Positions 1-11,086 of a stretch of DNA of 64,000 nucleotides are shown one piece after another. This stretch comes from Callorhinus ursinus (lineage: Eukaryota; Chordata; Mammalia; Carnivora; Otariidae): the NCBI RefSeq assembly GCF_003265705.1, contig NW_020312775.1:62001-126000 (forward strand). Reading direction: 5' to 3'. The stretch's first letter is position 1. The number at the start of each line of letters is the position of its first letter. The position numbers were made by a program, and so were the translations under genes. The notes beneath the pieces were generated by a model. That model was not told the origin of the DNA. It saw only the letters and a list, made by a program, of their open reading frames with translations, and ran no database searches.

Positions 1-168
1 AGATATAGCAAGAAGACAGCCATCTACAAACCAAGGGAAGAGGCCTCAAGAGAAACCAAACCTGCTGACAACTTGATCTTGGAATTTTAACCTCCAGAAC
101 TGTGAGAAATTAATTTCCGTTAAGTCACCCAATCTGTGGTATTTTGTTATGGCTGAATCAGAAGACCA
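1..168 (+). mobile_element. MaLR-type LTR, 3' end only
   Basis: The sequence reads as the 3' half of an ERVL-MaLR (MLT1/MST-like) LTR. It contains 'cctccagaactgtgagaaat', a 'tctgtggtattttgttatgg' block and a terminal 'aacaca' stretch. The 5' part lies before the window. Subfamily cannot be assigned by eye. Confidence 0.75.
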
Positions 169-174
169 ACACAG

Positions 175-357
175 GATATAACACAAATTGGTGATTGCCA
201 GAAACAGGGTAGATAGAGTAAAGGAGGGAAACTATTTAGTGAGTAAGTAGTTTTACTTTGGGGTGATAGAAATGTTTTGGAACTAAATAGAGGTGGTGGC
301 TACACAACATTGTGAATGCACTAAATACCACTGAATTGTTCACTTTAAAATGGTTCA
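175..357 (+). mobile_element. Old L1 3' UTR remnant
   Basis: The segment resembles the 3' UTR end of an old mammalian L1 (L1M), with a 'ggtgattgccagaaacaggg' start and a 'tgaattgttcactttaaaat' end. It abuts an antisense L1 tail at about 358. Confidence 0.5.
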
Positions 358-1384
358 TTTTTTTTAATTTTTATTGTGGAAAAATATACATAGTGCAATA
401 TCTACATTTTAATCATTACGTGTACAACTTAGTAGCATTAAATTCACATCATTGTGGAATAATCACCGCTATCCATTTCCAGCAATTTTTCATCATTTCA
501 AACTGAAGCTCTATACCCATTAAACAATAACTTCCCATTCTCCATCCCCCACTGTCCTTGGTAACCACTATTCTACCTTCCGTCTGTATAAATTTGATTT
601 GTAGGACCCCTACAAAAGTGGAATAATACAGTATTTGTCTTTTTGTGTCTGGCTTATTTAACTTAGCATAACATTTTCAAGGTTCACCTGTATTATAGTG
701 TGTAGAAGAATTTTATTCCTTCTTAAGGCTGAATCATATTTTATTGAATGTATATACCGTATATTATTTGTCCATTTATTTCTCAATGAACACTTGAGTT
801 GCTTCTACTTTATCACTATTGTGAATAATGTTGCTATGAACATGGGAGTACAAATATCTATTTAAGCCTCTGCTCTCAGTTATTTTAAGTATATAACCAG
901 AAGTGGATTGCTGGAACATATGATAATGATATGTTTTGGGTTTTGTTTTGTTTTGTTTTGTTTTGAGTAAACAGCATGTTGGTGCGGCTGCACCACTTTA
1001 CATTCCCATCAGCAGTGTACAAGTGTTCCAATTTTCTCCACATCCTCACTAACACATTGTTTTCTGAGTTTGTTTTTTTTTTATAATAGCCATCCTAATG
1101 GGTGTGAAGTCATATCTCACGATTGTTTGGATTAGCATTTCTCTAATAGTGATGTTGAGCATCTTTTTATATGCTTTGGTCATTTGCATATCTTCTGTGA
1201 AAAAATGTCTATTCAAGTTCTTGGCCCATTTTTTAGTTGGGTTCTTTTTGTTGTTGAATTGTAGGAGACCTTTATATAGTCTCCTTTAATAGACATATAA
1301 TTTGCAAATATTTTCCCCAATCCTGTAGGTTGCCTTTTAGCTCTCTTGGTAGTGTTCTTTGATGCACAAAACATATTTTGATTA
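358..1384 (-). mobile_element. L1 3' portion, antisense (first part)
   Basis: This is the antisense 3' UTR and ORF2 end of an L1M-type element: the T-rich head at 358 is the reversed tail, and 'ttgtgaataatgttgctatg' and 'ccagaagtggattgctggaa' are typical ORF2 3'-end antisense signatures. The element resumes at about 3,183 after a MaLR insertion. Confidence 0.75.
941..965. repeat. (TTTTG)n simple repeat
   Basis: About five tandem TTTTG units lie within the antisense L1. Confidence 0.85.
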
Positions 1385-3182
1385 ATTACAATTGTATTAG
1401 TTTGAGCTACTGTAACAAAATGCAATACACTGGGTGTATTAAACAACAAAAATTTTATTCCTGCAGTTCTGGAGGCTGAGATGTCCAAGATCAAGGTTCT
1501 GGAAAATTCAGTGTCCAGTGAGAGCTCTCTTCCTGGTTTGCAGATGGCCACTTTCTTGCTGATCCTTTCATGTTGGAAAGAGAAAGAACTCTGGTCTCTT
1601 CCTCTTTTTATAAGGACAGTGATCCCATCTAGAGGCCTCTCCCTTATGACCTCACTTAAATCTAATTATATCCCAAAGATCCCATCCCCAAATACCATCA
1701 CATTGGGGATTAGGGTTTCAACATATAAATTTTGGGAGGACACAAACATTCAATCCATAGTAGTCCAAACTTGGCCCCCCAATAGTCATGTCTTTTTCAC
1801 ATGCAAAATACATTAATTCAATCCCAACAGCCTTAAAAGCTTTAACTCATTCCAGCATAAACTCTAAAGTCAAAAGTCCAAAATTGCTTCTAAATATTAT
1901 CTAAATGAGATATGGGTGAGATTCTAGGTGTAATTCATCCTGAAGCAAAATTACTTTCCAACTATGAACCTTTGAAACCAAATAAGTTATGTGCTTCCAA
2001 AATACAATGGTGGGGCAGGCATAAGACAGACATTTTCATTCCAAAGGGAAAAACAGGAAAGAAGAAAGGGGTAATGGGTCCCAAAACCTAGCAAGACAAA
2101 TCCCAGTAGATCTTAAAGCATGAGAATAATCTTCTTTGGTTCAATGTTCTGTCCTTCAGGCCCTGTGAAGTGGCAACATCACTCCTGTAGCTCCTAGGGT
2201 TGCTGCCCATGCTATGGCTCTGTGGTAGTCCTTCCCACATATCAGCTCTCTTCAAGGTCCCCACCCACATATCAGCTCTGATAGGTGGGGAACAAATCCC
2301 CAGTGGTCTGCCAGGTGGGAGCTGTAGTCCTTGGTTTTGGCCACCCATGACTTTTGTTAGAGCCTATCTAACCTATTGATACTGAGGATGGTGGCCTTGA
2401 TAATCTCTGAATCATCTTCATGGCCATTCTTTCCTTTTCTTGAATAGTGCAAATTCATAACAGAATAGGTTTATTATCCTGTCCTGAGCAATATAAGAAA
2501 TTGAAAATCTTCCTTCATTCCACAACATCTTTGTCCTCTTCAGTTCAAATTGGCAGTGTTTCTGCTGGGGTGGCTGATTAGGACTGTGGTTCATACCCAT
2601 ACTAATCTCCTTATCAAATGACTGTTCCACCATACTCTTAGAACTTGCTTTCTAATTTTTTTGCAATTTGGGTGGACCAAGGATTTTCCAAATCCTTAAG
2701 CTCTGATTCCTTTTAGCTTAACAATTCCTTCTTCAATCACTTCTGTCTTTTCACATTGTATGATAAGCAGTCAGGAGGAACCAAGAGGCTCCTTCAACAC
2801 TTTTCCTAGAAATATCCTCAGCTAAAAATCCATTTTTGTTGCTTGCAAGTTCTGCCTTTTACAAAACACTCAAATATGAACACAATTCAGCCAAGTTATT
2901 TACCACCTAATGACAAGGGTTGCCTTTTCTCCATTGTCCAATAATATGTTCCTCATTCTGAGACCTAACGGAATGGCCTTTTACCATCCATATTACTACC
3001 AACACTCTATACATGATTATTTATGTATTACTCTCTAAGAAGATGAAAACTTTATTTCTAACACTCTTCTTTCCTTTCTGAGCCCTCACCACAATCGAGT
3101 TTAACAATCCTTTAGGCAACATTGGCTTTTTCTAGCATGCTTCAATATGTGAATTTTGATGGAACACATTCAGTCCATAGCA
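1385..3182 (-). mobile_element. MaLR retrotransposon (LTR plus internal part), antisense
   Basis: The left end (about 1,385-1,765) is a complete antisense MaLR LTR, from 'gtattagtttgagctactgt' through 'agttctggaggctgagatgt' to 'acaaacattcaatccatag'. The following A/T-rich 1.3 kb fits MaLR internal sequence. The right end (about 3,130-3,182) again reads as the terminal LTR segment ('acacattcagtccatagcac'). Open frames inside are short and broken. It splits one L1 (358-1,384 and 3,183-3,445), so it is younger than that L1. Confidence 0.7.
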
Positions 3183-3445
3183 CCAATTTATCTTATTTTT
3201 CTTTTGTTGCCTATGCTTTGAGTATCATATTCAAGAAATCATTGCCATATCCAATGACATGAAGTTTTTCCAACCTTTTTCTTCCAGGATTTTCGGTTTC
3301 AGTTCTTATGTTGAATTCTTTGATCCATTTGAGTTAACTTTTTGTAAGAGGTGTAAGGTAAGTGCCCAACTTCATTCTTTTGCATGTGGATATCCAGTTT
3401 TCCCAGCACTGTTTATTGAAAAGATAGTCTTTTCCCCATTGAACA
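3183..3445 (-). mobile_element. L1 antisense, second part
   Basis: This continues the antisense L1 interrupted at 1,384. Signatures include 'gatccatttgagttaacttt' and the 'actgtttattgaaaagatag' block of the ORF2 region. Confidence 0.7.
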
Positions 3446-4027
3446 GAAAATAATTGGAATGAGAAATTCACTTGAGCTGGCTGAAGAAGGAATCATTAAA
3501 CTTAAAAATAGGTAAATAAAGATTTCAAGTCTGAAAAATGAAAGAAAAATTAATGAGAGCATATAGAGACACAGAACCTTGGGACACTATCAAGTATACC
3601 AACATAGATACAATAGGAATCACAGAAAGAGATGAGAAAAAGAAAGCAACAAGGAAATACATTTGAAAATACAATAACCAAAACTTCTCATATTTGATGA
3701 AAAACACTAATCTACAGTGGTATTCTAATCAGAAATCATGGAGATCAGAAGACAGTGGGACTTCATCTTCAGAATGCAGAAGAAAATGAATATTAACCAA
3801 GATATCTTAACCAACAAATTCTCCTTTAAAAATTATTAATAAAGACATTCTCAGATAACAAATACTGAGAGAATTTTTAAACAGTTTCACTGTTCTATAA
3901 GAAATATTAATCAGAGTCCTTAAGGCTCAAATCAAAGGACACTAGATGGTAACTTGAATCCACATTAAGAAATAAAGACCACCGGCAAGGTAACTAAAAT
4001 AGGTAAATATAAAAGACAAAGTGGTTG

Positions 4028-4532
4028 GCTAAATAATGGTCTCCCCACAGATACTCATATCCAAACCCTGTAACCTATAAATATTACCTTATATGGCAAA
4101 AACAGACTTTGCAGTTGTGATAAAGTTAAGGATCTCAAGATGGAGAGATTATACTGGATTTTCTGGGTGGGGCCCAAGTGCAATCACAAGTGTTCTTATC
4201 AGAGAAAGACAGAAGGAAATTTGACATTGAAGAGGAAGAAAGCAATGTGATGATGGAAGCAGAAACATTTGAATATGCTATGTTGCTGGCTTTGGAGATG
4301 GAGTAAGTGGACATAAATCAAGAAATGCAGCTCTAGACGCTGGAAAAGGCAAGGAAATGGATGCGCCCCTAAAGTTCCCAGAGACAGTATTGCCCTGTTA
4401 ATACCTTGGTTAAACCCCATAAAATTATTTCAAATTTATGACCTCCAGCATTGTAAAAGAATAAACTTCTATTGTTTAGGCTATGAACTTTGTGGTACTT
4501 TGTTACAGCAGCAATAAAAAATTAATACAGAC
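4028..4532 (+). mobile_element. MaLR LTR (MLT1-like), sense
   Basis: A diverged MaLR LTR runs from 'taaataatggtctccccaca' to 'caataaaaaattaatacag'. The middle 'ggggcccaagtgcaatcaca' and late 'ttatgacctccagcattgta' blocks are characteristic of the family. Confidence 0.65.
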
Positions 4533-4692
4533 AGTATAAATGTATGTTTGTGACTCTTTCCTGTTTGATTTAAAGGAAAACTGCATAAAAACAATAATTA
4601 TAAAACAATGTTTATGGGTGTGCAATGGCTAAACGTGTAGTTTCTATGACAATAATAGCACAAAGGAGCAAGGAGTGAATGGAGATATTTTA

Positions 4693-4899
4693 TTTTTTAT
4701 TTTTTTAAAGATCTTATTTATTATTTATTTGAGAGACAGACAGACAGAGATAGTGAGAGAGAGCATGAGCAGGGAGGAGAGGGAGAAGCAGGCTCCCTGT
4801 CGAGCAGGGAACCTGATGTGGGACTCCATCCCAGGACCCTGGGATCATGACCTGAGCTGAAGGCAGACACTTGACTGACTGAGCCACCCAGGCGCCCGG
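4693..4899 (-). mobile_element. Carnivore tRNA-derived SINE (Can-SINE), antisense
   Basis: The element reads from a T-rich head through a GA-rich stretch and 'gaccctgggatcatgacctg' to 'tgagccacccaggcgccc'. It is flanked by a perfect 16-bp target-site duplication, 'gaatggagatatttta', at 4,677-4,692 and 4,900-4,915, which defines the insertion exactly. Confidence 0.95.
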
Positions 4900-5621
4900 G
4901 AATGGAGATATTTTAGAACGAACTTTTAAATATTATTGAAATTAAGTTAGAATTGACAAAATTAGATTGTTTTAAGATGTTAATTTTAATCCCTGGGGCA
5001 ACCACTAGGAAAATGATTTTTTAAATCTTCTAAAAAACAAGAGAATTAAAATGGCATACTAAAAATGTCTTTTAAAAAGAATGAAATAGTGGAGAAATAA
5101 AGGAGCAAAAAAGACAGTAGACATATAGAAAACAAATAGTAAAATGGCAGATGTAAATCCTACCTTATCCATGATTACATTAAATACAAATTGATTAAAC
5201 ACTCCGTTCAGAGGGCAGAAATTGGCAGAATGGGGCAAAAAAGCATAATCCAACTGCATACTCTCTACAAGAGAAACACTTTAGATTCAAAGAAATAAAC
5301 AGAATGAAAGTGAAAAGATGGAAAATATATACCATGCAAAGGCTAATGAAAAGAGTAGTGGTTATTTTAATATCAGGCAAAACAGACTTTAGGACAAAAA
5401 ATATTATTCAACAAGAAAGGTATTTTATAATGACAAGGTCAACCCATCAGGAATATGTTACAACATGTGTAAACATATGTAAATGTCAAAATACATGAAG
5501 CAAAAACTGCCAGAAAAAAAGGGGAAAAACAGACAATTTGATGATAGTAACTGGAGACTTCAAAATGACACTTTAAAAACTTGATGGAACAAGTAGGAAG
5601 AATATCAATAAGAAAATAAGA

Positions 5622-5842
5622 CAGTTGGGTGGCTCAGTCAGTTAAGTGCCTGCCTTTGGCTCAGGTCATTATTCCAGGGTCCTGGGATTGAGTCCCGCAT
5701 CGGGCTCCCTGCTTAGAGGGGAGTCTGCTTCTCCCTCTGTCCCTCCCTCCCCACCCCTACCTGTGCTTGCTCTCACTCTCTCTCTCTCTCTCTCTCAAAA
5801 AAGTAAATAAAATCTTAAAAAAAAGAAAAGAAAAGAAAAGAA
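5622..5842 (+). mobile_element. Can-SINE, sense
   Basis: The head 'gttgggtggctcagtcagtt' is followed by 'cccgcatcgggctccctgct', a (CT)n run and an A-rich tail ending in (GAAAA)n. The older sense L1 resumes after the tail. Confidence 0.92.
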
Positions 5843-8140
5843 TTGAATAAAACCAAACCAACTAGAATAACAGACATTTATAAAATACTCCAAGCAGCAT
5901 CAAAATACACATTCTTGTCAAGCACCCATGGTACTTTCTCTTGGATAGACCATACAGTAGACCATAATAAAATACCATATAAATTTATAAGGATTGAAAT
6001 CATACAAATAATATTCTCTGAGAATAATGGAATTAAGTTAGTAATTGAAAACATAAGGAAATCTGAAAAATCTACAAACATGTAGAAATTAAACAGTGTG
6101 TTTACATTTAATCAGAAGAAATCATGAGGGAAATTAGAAACTACTTTGAGATGGATAAAAATGAAAACACAACATACTGCAACTTATGGGATGTAGTTAA
6201 GCAGTGCTTAGAGGGAATTTTATAGTTGTAAATCCTTATATTAAAAAGATGAAAATCTCAAATCAATAATTTAAATTCTCACCTTAAATCACTAGAAAAA
6301 ATCAGCTTAAAACCAAAGAAATCATAAGGAAGGAAATAGTAAAGATTAGAGTGGAAAAAATGGAATAGAGAATAGTAAAACAATAGAGAATGTCACTAAA
6401 ACCAAAAGCTGGTTCTTTGAAAATATAAGAAAAAAAACCTGGCAATGCTATAGCTAGACCTACCAAGAAAAAAAGGATAGGGATTCAAATTATTAAAAAC
6501 AGGAATGAAAGAGGGGACATGACTTAACTCTAAAGGTTTACAAAGGATTATACAGTAATACTATGAACAGCTGTATGACAATAAGTAAGACAAGACAGAT
6601 GAAAGAGCCAAATTCCAATAAAGACACAAACTACCAACACTGACAAATAGGAATAGGAATAGAAAGAAAAGTAACCTTACTGAAAATGGCAGTGGAATTC
6701 TGGGACTTGACCCCCTCTCCCAAAAGCAACTAATAAGCTGGCAAAAAGTATCAGAATCAACTTTTGTAGAATTCTGGAACCTAGTAAAGTAAAAATTGTA
6801 ACAACCAGGAGGAAATTTGGTGAAAAAAGAGGCTGCTGTTTGTGGTAAGAAATTTTAAATTGTCTGCCTACCACAAACAGCCTCGGGCAAGGAACAACAT
6901 TTGGGATAAACAATAGACAGGTTGAGAAGTATAAGTATGAGAAGTTGGGGAAAAGACATACATGGAGGATAAAACACTTTAAAAACTCACATATACTAAG
7001 GAATCAAATAGTATATGTCCATATCTGAGGTTGGACACATGCTCAAAAAAGGCCAGAGAAGACTCTAAACATTAACCTTGGGCTGGCCCTTAAGGTCTGC
7101 ACAAGCAGAAAGTAAAGCATTAAAAATACCTCAGCTCAGAGCTCATCTGCAAAGACTGGGAAAGTATTTTTCTTCTGTTGGCTCTAGACATTTAAAGTAA
7201 CTCTGTCCAAATACCAGTTGATTACTGAGCTAATATGGCACATATTTCAGTGGCCACACATGACAAAGAATACAGAATTTAAAAAATATATTTTAAAAAG
7301 TCACTAAACAAAGAAAGAACCAACAACAAAGAACAATAACAAACCCTGGAAAGCGGGAGGATCTAATTTACAGAGTTGACATTTTCTAATATACAAAACA
7401 TCTAGATTCCAACACAAATTGTGAGACATGTGAAGAAACAAGAAAGTATGGTCTATTTCTAGGAAAGAAAAAAATTATTAGACTGAGTATAAGAAAGTTC
7501 ATGTATTGGACAAACTAGAAAAAAATTTTAGATCACCTTTCTTAAATATGCTCAAAGAGCTAAAGGAAACCATAGACAAAAGACTAAAGAAATGAGGGGG
7601 AAATGCCCCAGCAAATATAAACTATCAACAGAGAGATAGAATATAGAGATAGAAATTATAAAAAGGAACCAAATAGAAAATCTGGAGCTGAAAATAACTG
7701 AAGTGAAAACCTCACTAGAGGGATTTGACAGCATATTTGAGCAGGCAGAAGAAAGAATCAGTTACCCTGAAGATAGATCAATTGAGATTATCCAGTCTGA
7801 GGAGCAAAAAGTAAAAAGAATGAAGAAAATTTAGCAAAGCCTAAAAGAACCAGGAGACACAATGAAGCATACTTAACATATGCATGATAGGAATCCCAGA
7901 AGGAGAAAAGAGAAACAGGAAGAAAGAATTTTTGAACAAATAAAAGCTAAAAATTACTCATAAGGGGACACACTAATCTATGCATACAAGAAGTTCAGTT
8001 AACTCCAGTCAGGATAAACATGATCCAAACCAAGACATATCATAGTCACAGTGTCAAAACCAAGCATATGGTGTTACACTGTAACAACTATAGTTTTGGC
8101 AGTTTTCTAGTTTTTGAGTTGGGTGGTGGTTTCACAGTAT

Positions 8141-8203
8141 AAAAGAGGAAAGGGAAGGGAAGGGGAAAAAAATAAAGGGGAGGAAAGGAAAGAAAAGAGG
8201 GAC
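8141..8203. repeat. GA-rich purine tract
   Basis: A nearly pure purine (G/A) run is present in the left arm. The corresponding place in the right arm (about 38,150-38,200) has only a short remnant, so the tract expanded in one arm. Confidence 0.75.
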
Positions 8204-8538
8204 AAAGGATTAATGATAAAGACTGTTGTAGACCAAGGATTACAATAGATATGTTCATCTGTGATACATTTAAAAAAAATGTCTTAATGCTTCTTTTTTT
8301 TCTTTTTGCCTGTCTGACATTCTACATGAGAACAGGTCAAATATTGGAGTGCAAGTTTCAAGTGTGAAGGAAGTGAACGGAGAAGGTGAGAAGGAAGTTG
8401 CTGAAAGCAGGTTGGGGTATATGGATTTTTGAGGTCCCTCGGGGATATTCAAGCAGTGGTATCCAATAGACAGTTGGCAAAGAGGGTCTGGGGCTAAGGG
8501 GAGGAAATAGTCTGGAGACGGAGATTTGAGAATCATCT

Positions 8539-8714
8539 GTGCTTAGAGGGAAATGAACAGAAATCTCTCAGGGAGAGAGAACATGTGGACTGAGAGAAGA
8601 GGCCCAGGAACACAGCTACTCAAGGTGTGCTTAGAGGGAAATGAACAGAACTCTCTCAGGGAGAGAGCACGTGTGGACTGAGAGAAGAGGCCCAGGAACA
8701 CAGCTACTCAAGGT
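8539..8714. repeat. 88-bp tandem duplication upstream of the TCEAL6-type promoter
   Basis: Two head-to-tail copies, 8,539-8,626 and 8,627-8,714, each start 'gtgcttagagggaaatgaac' and end 'cacagctactcaagg'. The right arm (about 37,745-37,835) carries only one copy. The second copy keeps CACGTG at 8,668-8,673, also present in the right arm (37,784-37,789); the first copy has CATGTG instead. Confidence 0.92.
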
Positions 8715-9059
8715 GGCAGCGCCGCTTCCTGGCGGGCACTACTGCCGGGGCTCTGGAGTCAGGCAGAGCCGGTCTTGAAAGCAGCCTGTGGGACTCAGTT
8801 GCTGAGCGCTCCTGGCAAAGTCGGGTACCGTTCCTGTGATCAGCGGTCACACCTGCAATGACGTACATCGCAGAGGGATGCTGTGGGAGGACCTGAGATG
8901 CGCCAGGTAAAGCACCTGCGGTCGGGAAGCCTCCGGGCGCCTGCTCTCTCCTTGATTCCCCCTTTGCCACCCCGCCCCCCCACCGTGTGCGGTTGCTCGG
9001 TCCCTTGGGGATGGGGGTGAGGGGGCGGGGTGGGGACCGAGCTCGGGTGACGCGGCGCT

Positions 9060-9067
9060 CACGTGAC
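9060..9067 (+). promoter_or_regulatory. CACGTGAC E-box/CLEAR-like site
   Basis: The 8-mer CACGTGAC lies in the core of the CpG island about 190 bp upstream of the exon 1 donor. The same site is preserved in the other arm at 37,390-37,397. Binding by bHLH-zip factors is a family-level expectation, not shown here. Confidence 0.5.
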
Positions 9068-9099
9068 CAGCTGGGCGCCGACGTGGGCAGCAGCCCCCG

Positions 9100-9254
9100 C
9101 GCCTGCCCGCTCGCCCGCTCTGCGGTCTGGTCCCTGCGCCCTCCGCTCCCGTCGCCCGCGCGGATCCAGCTCCCTGAGCTGCCCGGGCGGCGGGCGAGGG
9201 GCAAGCGGGCTTCGGCGAGCCCGAGGAGGCGCAGGCCTTCCCCGGGCCCCGCAG
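9100..9254 (+). other. TCEAL6-type gene, non-coding exon 1 (start approximate)
   Basis: The 3' boundary is a clear donor, 'cccgcag|gtcagt', at 9,254/9,255. TCEAL genes have non-coding leader exons followed by one coding exon, so this fits exon 1. The 5' end is only an estimate. The exact same donor occurs in the mirror gene at 37,203/37,202. Confidence 0.6.
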
Positions 9255-9809
9255 GTCAGTGTGAAGGTGGGCGCTGCTGGCGGCCCCGGGCTGGGGTGGA
9301 GGTGGATGGCAGTAGGATCCGCGAGCAGCGCGGGGTGGGGAGGGGTCCGGGAGGTCGGTGGGGAGGGGGATGCAGCACGGACATGGGCAGGTGGGGAGGG
9401 AGCACCCCGCCGCCTCCTCGACGCCCCTCCTGTGCGCCCTCCATGCATTTTTGGACCTGAAATGGGGGGAGGCGCCCCCGCAGTGCGACAGTGAAATGTA
9501 GGCATATTCTAGAAATAACCCCCTATCACACTCTGCACCTAAAAGGAAATACTGACCTCCGCGGAAAGGAGGTGGGGGTGGGCGGCTTGCCTGCAGGGGA
9601 GGGGGACCCAGAGACCCAAACCATTTGGAAAGCATCCTGGTCTGGAGTCTGAAGCCTAAAAATTAATGGCGGCTGGGATGCGGGGGAGGTAGGAGAGGGA
9701 AATGTTGCTTGAGTAGGACTCAGATTCAGGAAAGAAACCTCAGTAGGCTGAGTGCACAGGCTCTGCTCCTGTCTCCTCTCTGTCTGCAGGTCTCTGTGTC
9801 TGTCCCCAG

Positions 9810-9859
9810 CACTCTGCAAGGCTAGAAAAGGAGGAGGAACCTGTCCAGAATCCCTGCAG
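9810..9859 (+). other. TCEAL6-type gene, non-coding exon 2
   Basis: A 50-bp exon is bounded by the acceptor 'tgtccccag|cactctg' and the donor 'cctgcag|gttagt'. It matches two 50-bp exons in the TCEAL2-type gene (36,227-36,276 and 36,602-36,651). An alternative upstream acceptor ('tctgcag' ending at 9,789) would give 70 bp. Confidence 0.7.
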
Positions 9860-10249
9860 GTTAGTGAAAGAGGGAGACCACTGGACAGGAACGGTGGGGA
9901 GAGGGTGCAGAGGGCACAGTTTGGGCAGAATTTGAGGGTCCCACTGCCCATCTTACCACCATGTATATTGCACCCACCCTGCCACACCAAGGGATGGTAC
10001 AAAGGGCCTGCCAGGGAAATGGTTGGCTCTCACCTGTGGGATGAATTGTGAGGTAAAGGGTGGGCAGAAGACACACTTGGAGGGCTTGGGCAGGTCAGGG
10101 GAACCCAGCCAAGGGGAAGGATGCCAGTACTATCAGCACCTGCATTCCACCTCCAAGGCCTCAGTCTCCCTTGTCTCTTTTGACTTCTCTTACCCCCCAA
10201 CCCACCCTACCCCCCACCCAGGACAAGGAAAAGAAGGGAAAATCTCAAC

Positions 10250-10852
10250 ATGGAAAAACTCTACAATGAAAATGAAGGAAAGCTGGAAATCGAGGGAATG
10301 CCAGAAGATGAAGTGGAGCCTGAAGATGAAGGAAAATCAGATGAGGAAGAAAAGCTGGAAATGGAGGGGAAGCCAGGGCATGAGGGAAAGTTCCAGAATA
10401 AGGGACAGCCAGATGATGAGGGACAACCAAAAGATGAGGGAAAGCAAGAAAAGCAGGGCAAGTCTGAAAATGAGGGAAAACCACACGGTGAGGGCAAGCC
10501 AGAATCCCTGGCAAAACCCGAGGGTGAGCCACGGGCTGCCGAAAAGCGCCCAGCTGAAGATTACGTGCCCAGGAAAGCAAAAAGAAAAACAGACAGGGGG
10601 ACAGATGATTCCCCCAAGGACTATCAGGAGGACTTACAGGAAAGGCACTTGGGCAGCGAGGAGATGATGAGAGAATGTGGAGATATGTCAAGGGCTCAGG
10701 AAGAGCTAAGGAAAAAACAGAAAATGGGTGGTTTTCATTGGATGCAAAGAGATGTACAGGATCCATTTGCCCCAAGGGGGCAACGAGGTGTCAGGGGGGT
10801 GAGGGGTGGAGGTAGGGGCCAAAGAGGCTTACATGATATCCCATATCTTTAA
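10250..10852 (+). CDS. TCEAL6: Transcription elongation factor A-like protein, TCEAL3/5/6 type
   Basis: The whole 200-residue protein is encoded in one exon, as in all TCEAL genes. The exon begins after the acceptor 'ccccacccag|gacaagg' at 10,221/10,222, and the ATG follows 28 bp later in good context (A at -3, G at +4). Residues 1-100 are a low-complexity acidic region of 'EGKP/DEG'-like repeats. PRKAKRK at 107-113 is a basic, nuclear-signal-like cluster. Residues about 120-200 form the conserved BEX/TCEAL domain with GFHWMQRDVQDPF at 161-173, then an Arg/Gly-rich tail (176-192) and C-terminal DIPYL. Family members are small nuclear proteins thought to modulate RNA polymerase II transcription, and they lack the TFIIS zinc ribbon. 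TCEAL3, 5 and 6 are nearly alike. I chose TCEAL6 because the gene converges on a TCEAL2-type gene as in human Xq22.1; TCEAL3 remains possible. Confidence 0.9.
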   Translation: MEKLYNENEGKLEIEGMPEDEVEPEDEGKSDEEEKLEMEGKPGHEGKFQNKGQPDDEGQPKDEGKQEKQGKSENEGKPHGEGKPESLAKPEGEPRAAEKRPAEDYVPRKAKRKTDRGTDDSPKDYQEDLQERHLGSEEMMRECGDMSRAQEELRKKQKMGGFHWMQRDVQDPFAPRGQRGVRGVRGGGRGQRGLHDIPYL

Positions 10853-11080
10853 TGCCTTTGGCCTTCAATTTTGTTTTCTCTAATGAGAATATTGCTGATG
10901 CTGCTTTCCCTGGCAGGCATTTGCCAGGCTATGTGCTTTAACCTTAAGCTGATATTTTGTTTTAGGTGTCACTCTTGTTACCAGCAGCCTTTTGGTCCAA
11001 CTATAATGCTCTCCGCCTTTCAGTAGGGAATTTTCATCCATGTGCATGGAAAAGATGTTCATGGTACATTCCAAAATAAC

Positions 11081-11086
11081 AATAAA
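11081..11086 (+). terminator. Poly(A) signal of the TCEAL6-type gene
   Basis: AATAAA lies 229 bp after the stop codon. The 3' UTR aligns by eye with that of the TCEAL2-type gene, for example 'ggcaggcatttgcca' and 'catgtgcat' in both. Confidence 0.8.

Larger units (their letters stand above)
3446..8060 (+). mobile_element. Old sense-strand L1/HAL1 blocks
   Basis: A-rich, degenerate L1 sequence runs on the + strand in several blocks. 3,446-4,027 and about 6,680-8,060 resemble ORF1/5' regions; about 4,535-6,650 includes ORF2-like text such as 'gacagacatttataaaatac'-type phrases. A MaLR LTR (4,028-4,532) and two SINEs interrupt it. The longest conceptual frames are under 90 codons, so it is inactive. 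Boundaries between separate L1 copies are uncertain. Confidence 0.6.
8700..9480 (+). promoter_or_regulatory. CpG-island promoter of the TCEAL6-type gene
   Basis: This is a strongly GC- and CpG-rich block in otherwise AT-rich DNA, ending across the exon 1 splice donor at 9,254/9,255. I see no TATA box. A GC-box-like run 'ggggcggggtgggg' lies at about 9,021-9,034 and a palindromic E-box/CRE-like site at 9,060. It is almost identical to the promoter of the convergent TCEAL2-type gene. The transcription start is inferred to lie near 9,070-9,120; it cannot be fixed from sequence alone. Confidence 0.8.

Noticed and set aside
8704..9635. Long open frames (up to 262 codons) on the - strand across the left CpG island, repeated in the right arm.
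   Set aside because: Stop codons are rare in CpG-rich DNA, frames are open on both strands, and the region is promoter plus exon 1. Conservation between arms is explained by overall DNA identity, not by coding constraint.
10245..10775. 176-codon frame antisense to the TCEAL6-type coding exon.
   Set aside because: It is a shadow of the EGKP-type repeat (reads as Phe/Pro/Ser-rich). The sense frame has the family domain and splice sites.
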